Of a stretch of DNA of 7,347 nt, positions 1 to 3,416 are shown one piece after another. The translations under genes and the position numbers were made by a program. Within the stretch, counting starts at the first letter, position 1. Every line of letters starts with the position of its first letter. The stretch is from the NCBI GenBank assembly GCA_023436395.1, contig JAEZJJ010000067.1, forward strand, positions 1-7,347, given 5' to 3'. Below the pieces are notes generated by a model that did not search any database, was not told the origin of the DNA, and was given only the letters and a program-made list of their open reading frames with translations. The stretch comes from Bacillota bacterium (lineage in GTDB: Bacteria; Bacillota; Clostridia; Lachnospirales; Cellulosilyticaceae).

Positions 1-110
1 CCATCCGAAAGGAGTAAGACCCCTTAGAGACTATGAGGTAGATAGGCTTAGGCTGTAAGTGTAGTAATACATTCAGGTACTAAGTACTAATGGTTCGAGG
101 GTTTGACCTA
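1..110 (+). rRNA. 23S ribosomal RNA, 3' end (partial)
   Basis: The first 110 bases match the end of bacterial 23S rRNA as I know it: the block around GTAAGACCCCTTAGAGACTA, then TGTAAGTGTAGTAATACATT, then TACTAATGGTTCGAGGGTTTGACC. The rest of the gene lies upstream of the window. The 3' boundary is estimated from the TTGACC ending usual in Firmicutes, whose complement normally opens the 23S 5' end, so it may be off by a few bases. No 5S gene follows before the tRNA cluster. Confidence 0.95.
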
Positions 111-157
111 AATAAACGGTTAAACAATAATTGTGTTTAGTTTTGGAAGTATAAGTG

Positions 158-186
158 TTGACATAAGTCAATAATTATGATATACT
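158..186 (+). promoter_or_regulatory. Sigma-A promoter of the tRNA cluster
   Basis: A perfect -35 TTGACA (158-163) is followed after exactly 17 bases by -10 TATACT (181-186), with TGa before the -10 (178-180) giving an extended -10. Transcription should start near 193, about 24 bases before the first tRNA. This is the strongest promoter in the window and suggests the tRNAs can be transcribed independently of the rRNA operon upstream. An 8-base inverted repeat, GAAGTATA (146-153) and TATACTTC (181-188), brackets it. Confidence 0.85.
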
Positions 187-216
187 TCATAAGTACTCAA
201 GAGAGAGTATGAATAT

Positions 217-288
217 TCCTCGATAGCTCAGCGGCAGAGCATCCGGCTGTTAACCGGAGGGTCGTAGGTTCGAACCCTACTCGGGGAG
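217..288 (+). tRNA. tRNA-Asn (GTT), copy 1
   Basis: A full cloverleaf can be folded. The acceptor stem TCCTCGA/TCGGGGA holds one G-U pair, and the anticodon stem TCCGG/CCGGA encloses the loop CTGTTAA with anticodon GTT. The T arm contains GGTTCGAACC and the discriminator base is G, as expected for Asn. The gene does not encode CCA, so the end must be added by tRNA nucleotidyltransferase. It is the first gene of the cluster and is identical to the copy at 471-542. Confidence 0.97.
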
Positions 289-295
289 TTAATAA

Positions 296-367
296 GGCCC
301 GTTGGTCAAGCGGTCAAGACACCGCCCTTTCACGGCGGTAACACGAGTTCGATTCTCGTACGGGTCA
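296..367 (+). tRNA. tRNA-Glu (TTC)
   Basis: Acceptor stem GGCCCGT pairs with ACGGGTC with one G-U pair. The anticodon stem CCGCC/GGCGG encloses the loop CTTTCAC, giving anticodon TTC. The T loop is GTTCGATTC and the discriminator is A. It starts 7 bases after tRNA-Asn and ends 7 bases before tRNA-Cys, so it is surely co-transcribed with them. CCA is not encoded. It is the only tRNA of the cluster present once. Confidence 0.97.
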
Positions 368-374
368 TTTTTTT

Positions 375-445
375 GGCGGCATAGCCAAGTGGTAAGGCAG
401 AGGTCTGCAACACCTTCATCACCAGTTCAAATCTGGTTGCCGCCT
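375..445 (+). tRNA. tRNA-Cys (GCA), copy 1
   Basis: Acceptor stem GGCGGCA pairs perfectly with TGCCGCC. The anticodon stem GAGGT/ACCTT encloses CTGCAAC with anticodon GCA. The discriminator is U (T445), the identity base for cysteinyl-tRNA synthetase. CCA is not encoded. The gene is identical to the copy at 603-673. Confidence 0.97.
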
Positions 446-467
446 TAAAATAATTCAAATAATTAAG

Positions 468-544
468 TATTCCTCGATAGCTCAGCGGCAGAGCATCCGG
501 CTGTTAACCGGAGGGTCGTAGGTTCGAACCCTACTCGGGGAGTT
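468..544 (+). repeat. 77-bp direct repeat carrying tRNA-Asn (other copy 214-290)
   Basis: Bases 214-290 and 468-544 are identical, covering tRNA-Asn with three flanking bases upstream and two downstream. Identity stops at both ends, so the repeat is essentially the gene. Confidence 0.9.
471..542 (+). tRNA. tRNA-Asn (GTT), copy 2
   Basis: This gene is base-for-base identical to tRNA-Asn copy 1, with the same GTT anticodon, G discriminator and absence of CCA. The identity extends three bases upstream and two bases downstream, pointing to duplication or gene conversion. Confidence 0.97.
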
Positions 545-601
545 TTGTGTTTTTAAAGAGAGTAAGAATTATTTGATTTAAAAATACATATAATAAAGTA
601 A

Positions 602-675
602 TGGCGGCATAGCCAAGTGGTAAGGCAGAGGTCTGCAACACCTTCATCACCAGTTCAAATCTGGTTGCCGCCTTA
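602..675 (+). repeat. 74-bp direct repeat carrying tRNA-Cys (other copy 374-447)
   Basis: Bases 374-447 and 602-675 are identical, covering tRNA-Cys with one base upstream and two downstream. Together with the Asn repeat this marks an Asn...Cys unit present twice in tandem. Confidence 0.9.
603..673 (+). tRNA. tRNA-Cys (GCA), copy 2
   Basis: This gene is identical to tRNA-Cys copy 1, with anticodon GCA, discriminator U and no CCA. It is the last gene of the cluster; the transcription terminator begins five bases downstream. A 60-base AT-rich spacer with no tRNA separates it from tRNA-Asn copy 2, where copy 1 of the pair has tRNA-Glu. Confidence 0.97.
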
Positions 676-677
676 TT

Positions 678-714
678 AAAAAGACTCAGGATTCCATGAA
701 TTCTGAGTCTTTTT
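678..714 (+). terminator. Intrinsic terminator of the tRNA cluster
   Basis: A 17-bp stem can be drawn from AAAAAGACTCAGGATTC (678-694) pairing with the arm at 698-714, with one G-U pair and the three-base loop CAT. The GC-richer core GACTCAG/CTGAGTC is flanked by A residues that pair with the U tract, so it could work in both directions. It directly follows the last tRNA. Confidence 0.93.
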
Positions 715-736
715 AAGTCTAAATTTATCATAGGAT

Positions 737-764
737 TTGCTTTATAAAAAATGTATAATATAAG
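737..764 (+). promoter_or_regulatory. Possible promoter of the DUF951 gene
   Basis: TTGCTT (737-742) lies 16 bases upstream of TATAAG (759-764). A perfect TATAAT also sits at 754-759, but it has no -35 at normal spacing. One of these probably serves the small gene starting at 795, because a strong terminator lies upstream. Which hexamer is used cannot be decided by eye. Confidence 0.45.
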
Positions 765-794
765 TATGTAGTACTAGGTAAAGGAGGAAATAAA

Positions 795-971
795 GTGAAT
801 TATGAACCAGGTGATTTTGTAGAGATGAAAAAACCACATCCGTGCGGGAGCAATAAATGGGAAATTATTCGTGTAGGAGCAGATTTTAAATTAAAATGTT
901 CGATGTGTAATCATTTAATTATGATTCCAAGAGAAAAATTTGAGAAAAGTGTTAAAAAGAAAATTGGATAA
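795..971 (+). CDS. DUF951 family small protein (YyzM-like)
   Basis: This 58-residue protein has the signature of the DUF951/YyzM family as I remember it: VEMKKPHPCGSN near residues 9-20, WEIIRVGADFKLKC at 22-35 and a PREKFEKSVKK tail at 45-55. Cys17, Cys35 and Cys38 (a CxxC pair) could bind a metal, but that is inference and the family's function is unknown to me. The GTG start is chosen because AAAGGAGG (780-787) ends seven bases upstream and translation from it begins exactly at the family's N terminus. Family members are usually about 60-70 residues, so it is full length. In Bacillus subtilis yyzM also lies close to rpsF, which supports the call. It stands alone between the tRNA terminator and the rpsF promoter. 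Confidence 0.9.
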   Translation: MNYEPGDFVEMKKPHPCGSNKWEIIRVGADFKLKCSMCNHLIMIPREKFEKSVKKKIG

Positions 972-986
972 GAATGAGTGGATATT

Positions 987-1000
987 TGTAAAATTTTACA
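987..1000. repeat. 14-bp perfect palindrome TGTAAAATTTTACA
   Basis: TGTAAAA is followed directly by its reverse complement TTTTACA. It lies 15 bases after the DUF951 stop codon and 21 bases before the rpsF -35. No T tract follows on the + strand, so it is not a normal intrinsic terminator. An operator-like site is possible but unproven. Confidence 0.6.
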
Positions 1001-1021
1001 TCCCTAAAAATGAAAAAAAGC

Positions 1022-1050
1022 TTGTCTAATAAACTAATATATGATAATAT
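1022..1050 (+). promoter_or_regulatory. Promoter of the rpsF-ssb-rpsR operon
   Basis: TTGTCT (1022-1027) is followed after 17 bases by TAATAT (1045-1050), and TGa at 1042-1044 makes an extended -10. Transcription would start near 1057, giving a 5' leader of about 65 bases. A TATACT at 1053-1058 is an alternative -10, but it lacks a good -35. Confidence 0.65.
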
Positions 1051-1069
1051 AGTATACTGTAATGTAATC

Positions 1070-1120
1070 CTTGCTCTACGCATTATGACGTGGGGCCAAA
1101 GTCCAAAAGGAGGTGCTCTA
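1070..1120 (+). promoter_or_regulatory. Structured 5' leader of rpsF, possible S6:S18 autoregulatory site
   Basis: An 8-bp hairpin forms between GCTCTACG (1073-1080) and CGTGGGGC (1089-1096), with an 8-base loop and two G-U pairs. The heptamer TGCTCTA at 1072-1078 recurs at 1114-1120, between the ribosome binding site and the rpsF start. The strand TGGGGC (1091-1096) can therefore pair instead with GCTCTA (1115-1120), looping out AAGGAGGTG (1107-1115). rpsF leaders in many bacteria bind the S6:S18 complex, and that motif is reported to carry a CCG bulge. I see no CCG here, so assignment to the known motif is uncertain. Confidence 0.45.
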
Positions 1121-1121
1121 A

Positions 1122-1412
1122 ATGAGAAATTATGAATTATCAGTTGTGTTATTCTCAACATTAAGCGAAGAAGAAAAAGTAGCTACTCTTGAAAAAGTGA
1201 AAGAACTTATTACACGTTTTGGTGGAGAAGTAACAAATGTTGATGATTGGGGCAAAAGAAAACTTGCTTATGAAATCAACAAACAAAGAGAAGGTTTCTA
1301 CTATTTCATTCAATTCCAAGCTGAAACATCTGCTCCAGCAGAAATTGAAAGCAGAATTCGTATTATGGAAACTGTTCTTCGTTATTTAATCGTATCTCTT
1401 GATGAAAAATAG
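1122..1412 (+). CDS. rpsF: 30S ribosomal protein S6
   Basis: This 96-residue protein is the usual size for S6, which binds 16S rRNA in the platform of the 30S subunit as a heterodimer with S18. It opens with MRNYELSVVLFSTLSEEE, the first strand and helix of the ferredoxin-like fold. The family hallmark WGKRKLAYEINKQREGFYY runs from residue 43 to 61. The start is fixed by AAGGAGGTG (1107-1115) just upstream and by homology at the N terminus. It is the first gene of a three-gene operon, 27 bases ahead of ssb, and its partner S18 is encoded third. A structured leader suggests feedback control by the S6:S18 pair, as described in other bacteria, but that is inferred here. Confidence 0.98.
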   Translation: MRNYELSVVLFSTLSEEEKVATLEKVKELITRFGGEVTNVDDWGKRKLAYEINKQREGFYYFIQFQAETSAPAEIESRIRIMETVLRYLIVSLDEK

Positions 1413-1439
1413 TAATTACCTGAAGAAAGGGGTCGGAGT

Positions 1440-1889
1440 ATGAATAAAGTTATCTTAATGGGACGCCTAACTAGAGATCCAGAAGTACGTTATTCTCAAT
1501 CAGCTAACCCAGTAGCAGTAGCTAGATATGGAATTGCTGTAAGAAGACAATTTACTAAGCCTGGTGAACCAGATGTAGATTTCTTCAACATTGTTTCATT
1601 TGGTAAAGCTGGTGAGTTTGCAGAGAAGTACTTTAAAAAAGGTCAAATGGTTGCAGTTGTGGGTAGACTCCAAGTGAATACTTGGGAAGATGCACAAAAA
1701 GTTAAGCATACATCTGTAGATGTAGTGGCAGAAGAGCAACACTTTGCAGAAAGTAGAGCTTCAGCTGAATCTAGAGGTGTAATGATGGATACTCCTACAA
1801 GTGTAAATGCACCAAATCCTTCTTCAGGGAATGTTGCAAGTGGATTTGCACCTACTAATTTTGATGAAGATGATGATTTACCATTTTAA
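1440..1889 (+). CDS. ssb: Single-stranded DNA-binding protein
   Basis: This 149-residue protein coats single-stranded DNA at forks and repair sites as a tetramer. Residues 1-105 form the OB fold: MNKVILMGRLTRDPEVRY at the N terminus, DFFNIVSFGKAGEFAEKYFKKGQ at 47-69, and VVGRLQVNTWED at 73-84, with aromatic residues F48, F49, F54 and W82 as likely DNA contacts. Residues 106-140 are a low-complexity linker. The acidic tip DDDLPF (144-149) is the docking peptide for replication and repair partners. At 149 residues it is shorter than B. subtilis SsbA (about 172), mainly in the linker. GAAAGGGG (1425-1432) lies seven bases before the ATG. Its place between rpsF and rpsR is the conserved bacterial arrangement and marks it as the main housekeeping copy. 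Confidence 0.98.
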   Translation: MNKVILMGRLTRDPEVRYSQSANPVAVARYGIAVRRQFTKPGEPDVDFFNIVSFGKAGEFAEKYFKKGQMVAVVGRLQVNTWEDAQKVKHTSVDVVAEEQHFAESRASAESRGVMMDTPTSVNAPNPSSGNVASGFAPTNFDEDDDLPF

Positions 1890-1904
1890 TTAATATTAAT
1901 TAAA
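1885..1904. repeat. 20-bp perfect A/T-only palindrome between ssb and rpsR
   Basis: TTTAATTAAT (1885-1894) is followed directly by its reverse complement ATTAATTAAA (1895-1904). It contains the ssb stop codon (1887-1889) and ends one base before the rpsR ribosome binding site AAGGAGGG (1906-1913). As RNA it could form only a weak A-U hairpin. Chance symmetry in AT-rich DNA is possible. Confidence 0.7.
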
Positions 1905-1921
1905 GAAGGAGGGAATACACA

Positions 1922-2155
1922 ATGGCAATGCAAAAAAGACACAATCGTAGAAGACGTAAAATAAATCAATTTGCTGGTGATAATATCAAAAAAATTAATT
2001 ATAAAGATATTAACACATTAAAGAAATTTATCTCTGAAAGAGGTAAAATTCTTCCTAGAAGAATTACAGGTAACTCTGCGAAAGCACAACGTAAACTTAC
2101 AGTTGCAATTAAACGTGCTAGACACATCGCACTTTTACCATATACACAAGATTAA
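1922..2155 (+). CDS. rpsR: 30S ribosomal protein S18, cysteine-free form
   Basis: This 77-residue basic protein is the S6 partner in the 30S platform. The C-terminal half carries the family signature SERGKILPRRITGNSAKAQR (38-57) followed by KLTVAIKRARHIALLPYT (58-75). The N terminus is a basic stretch, KRHNRRRRK (5-13). Many clostridial S18 proteins have a CxxC zinc site in the N-terminal part and a Cys/His pair near residues 52-55. Here the matching positions are N15, A18, S52 and A55, and the protein contains no cysteine, so this is a zinc-independent form. AAGGAGGG (1906-1913) supports the ATG. It is the last gene of the operon; the terminator follows 57 bases downstream. Confidence 0.97.
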   Translation: MAMQKRHNRRRRKINQFAGDNIKKINYKDINTLKKFISERGKILPRRITGNSAKAQRKLTVAIKRARHIALLPYTQD

Positions 2156-2212
2156 GAAGATTAATTTTGTAAACTTATAGATAGATAAATAAGCACACAC
2201 CAATATGCACAC

Positions 2213-2238
2213 ACCACTGCTTCGGCAGTGGTTTTTTT
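2213..2238 (+). terminator. Intrinsic terminator of the rpsF-ssb-rpsR operon
   Basis: The stem CCACTGC (2214-2220) pairs with GCAGTGG (2225-2231) around the very stable tetraloop TTCG, followed by seven T residues (2232-2238). It is a textbook Rho-independent terminator and separates the S18 operon from the next transcription unit. Confidence 0.96.
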
Positions 2239-2254
2239 ATTCTAGTTCTATGTA

Positions 2255-2301
2255 CAAATAGTTGGGGTATCTCAAGTATGTTTATTATAAATAACTATTT
2301 G
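2255..2301. repeat. Inverted repeat CAAATAGTT/AACTATTTG upstream of the yybS promoter
   Basis: Perfect 9-base arms lie at 2255-2263 and 2293-2301, separated by 29 bases. Two more symmetric positions flank a single mismatch on the outside. It sits between the rpsR terminator and the yybS promoter, about 58 bases upstream of the -10. The rest of this intergenic stretch holds nothing else I can name. Confidence 0.55.
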
Positions 2302-2331
2302 CACTAAGGGTATATACATAATCGTATTGTA

Positions 2332-2364
2332 TACTAGAATTAAAACTAGTACTTATGGTATAAT
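2332..2364 (+). promoter_or_regulatory. Extended -10 promoter of the yybS-gdpP-rplI-dnaB operon with inverted repeat over the -35
   Basis: TATAAT (2359-2364) is preceded by TGg (2356-2358), a full extended -10. The -35 position (about 2336-2341) has no good hexamer. The inverted repeat TACTAG (2332-2337) and CTAGTA (2346-2351), spaced by eight A/T bases, covers the -35 and spacer, where an activator or repressor could bind. Transcription would start near 2371, about 44 bases before the yybS ATG. Confidence 0.65.
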
Positions 2365-2398
2365 TAAATAATGTTGATTCATAGCAATTGAGCAAAAT

Positions 2399-2406
2399 AA
2401 AGGAGG
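2399..2406 (+). promoter_or_regulatory. Ribosome binding site that fixes the yybS start
   Basis: AAAGGAGG lies eight bases before the ATG at 2415. It falls inside any reading begun at the upstream in-frame TTG (2388), which has no such site of its own, so the ATG is the better start. The ATG at 2411 is out of frame. Confidence 0.85.
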
Positions 2407-2414
2407 CACAATGT

Positions 2415-3398
2415 ATGGATACAAATGTAAAAGGTTTGGTCAGCAGAGTATGCTTGATGACTTTATATATATCATTAAGTGTATTGGGATTGTATTATGC
2501 CATTGGTTTAGTATTATTCCCTATTATAGCCATACCTTGTATAATCTATTTTATAAATAATAAAATAGATAGAAAACAACATTTACTATTTCAAATGATT
2601 GTTAGTATAGGGATATATCTAATAACAGGTAATTTTATATGCATACTAATATATCTAGTAAGTGTATGCATTCCAACATATATTATTTTGTACTTTTATA
2701 AAGAGAAATTTCCTTTGCCCAATATAATAATGTATTCTACAATATGTTTAGCAATAGTAGTGTTAGTATTTTTCATGGTAATGAAAGCATTAGGTATTGA
2801 TTTTGAGGCTGAATATATATATATATTAAACGATATAAAGGAAGTATCTACTGCTAATATAGAAAAGATATTAACTATACAAAATCCACATTTAACATCA
2901 AGTAATATAGCGGAATTAAGTATAGAAATGAAGCAGCTAATTAAATCTGTCATCAGTGCAATGCAGTCATTATATAGTGCACTAATTATTTTACAGTTAC
3001 TTTTAGCTGTTGGCATTTCTGTTATTATTGGAAATGTATTTCTCAGAAGAAAGAATAAGGGACTACCATCACTAAGAGAACTTATCAATTTTAAGCTATC
3101 TAAAGTATCACTTTTGATTTTATTTATTTCTATGATGGGACTTGTTTCTCTATCAAATGAAAATAGTAGTTGGGCTATAGTGAGCCTTAATATAGTATTT
3201 TTCTTGATGACATTATTTCAGATTATTGGAACATTAGCGTTAATTGGATTGTTAGCTAAATCTGGGATAAGTAAAGGCATTAAAGTTACAGGATATATTA
3301 CGGTAATACTGTTAGCTTCAATTTCACCTGATTTAGTGATAGTTTTTGGGTGCGTAGATACGTTATTTAATTATAGAAAGGCTAAGATTGTAGTTTAA
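2415..3398 (+). CDS. yybS: YybS/DUF2232-family multi-pass membrane protein
   Basis: This 327-residue protein is very hydrophobic, with about seven or eight membrane segments. A hydrophobic block lies near residues 10-48, others near 58-90 and 102-122. A mostly polar stretch of about 60 residues (123-182) probably forms a loop, and further segments lie near 183-207, 228-247, 252-280 and 288-310. The C-terminal part, SPDLVIVFGCVDTLFNYRKA, resembles the end of DUF2232 proteins. I recognise it mainly from position: in Bacillus, yybS directly precedes gdpP, rplI and the replicative helicase gene, exactly as here. The biochemical function is not established to my knowledge; a transport or envelope role is only a guess. 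An in-frame TTG at 2388 would add nine residues but overlaps the ribosome binding site. The gene ends 18 bases before gdpP and is its operon leader. Confidence 0.85.
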   Translation: MDTNVKGLVSRVCLMTLYISLSVLGLYYAIGLVLFPIIAIPCIIYFINNKIDRKQHLLFQMIVSIGIYLITGNFICILIYLVSVCIPTYIILYFYKEKFPLPNIIMYSTICLAIVVLVFFMVMKALGIDFEAEYIYILNDIKEVSTANIEKILTIQNPHLTSSNIAELSIEMKQLIKSVISAMQSLYSALIILQLLLAVGISVIIGNVFLRRKNKGLPSLRELINFKLSKVSLLILFISMMGLVSLSNENSSWAIVSLNIVFFLMTLFQIIGTLALIGLLAKSGISKGIKVTGYITVILLASISPDLVIVFGCVDTLFNYRKAKIVV

Positions 3399-3416
3399 GT
3401 AGGAAAGGAATATAAT

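Noticed and set aside
121..144. Possible rRNA terminator TAAAC...GTTTA followed by TTTT
   Set aside because: The stem is only five A/T-rich pairs around a nine-base loop and the T run is short, too weak to call.
573..594. Possible second promoter before tRNA-Cys copy 2 (TTGATT and TATAAT)
   Set aside because: The spacer is only 10 bases and a start would fall at the tRNA 5' end itself.
531..731. Minus-strand reading frame of 66 codons
   Set aside because: It runs through tRNA-Cys, part of tRNA-Asn and the terminator and has no supporting features.
952..1161. Minus-strand reading frame of 69 codons
   Set aside because: It covers the rpsF promoter, leader and start; its peptide resembles no family I know, so it is a chance frame.
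2388..2414. Upstream TTG start for the yybS gene, adding nine residues
   Set aside because: The only good ribosome binding site, AAAGGAGG at 2399-2406, lies downstream of this TTG and is correctly spaced for the ATG at 2415.
2239..2414. Possible riboswitch (such as a c-di-AMP type) upstream of the GdpP operon
   Set aside because: The predicted leader after the promoter is only about 44 bases and shows no riboswitch-like conserved core.
2814..2826. AT dinucleotide run inside yybS
   Set aside because: It is a short low-complexity stretch encoding a normal Tyr/Ile-rich part of the protein, with no sign of a frameshift.
2696..3088. Minus-strand reading frame of 130 codons inside yybS
   Set aside because: It is the antisense shadow of an AT-rich membrane protein gene, with no ribosome binding site of its own.
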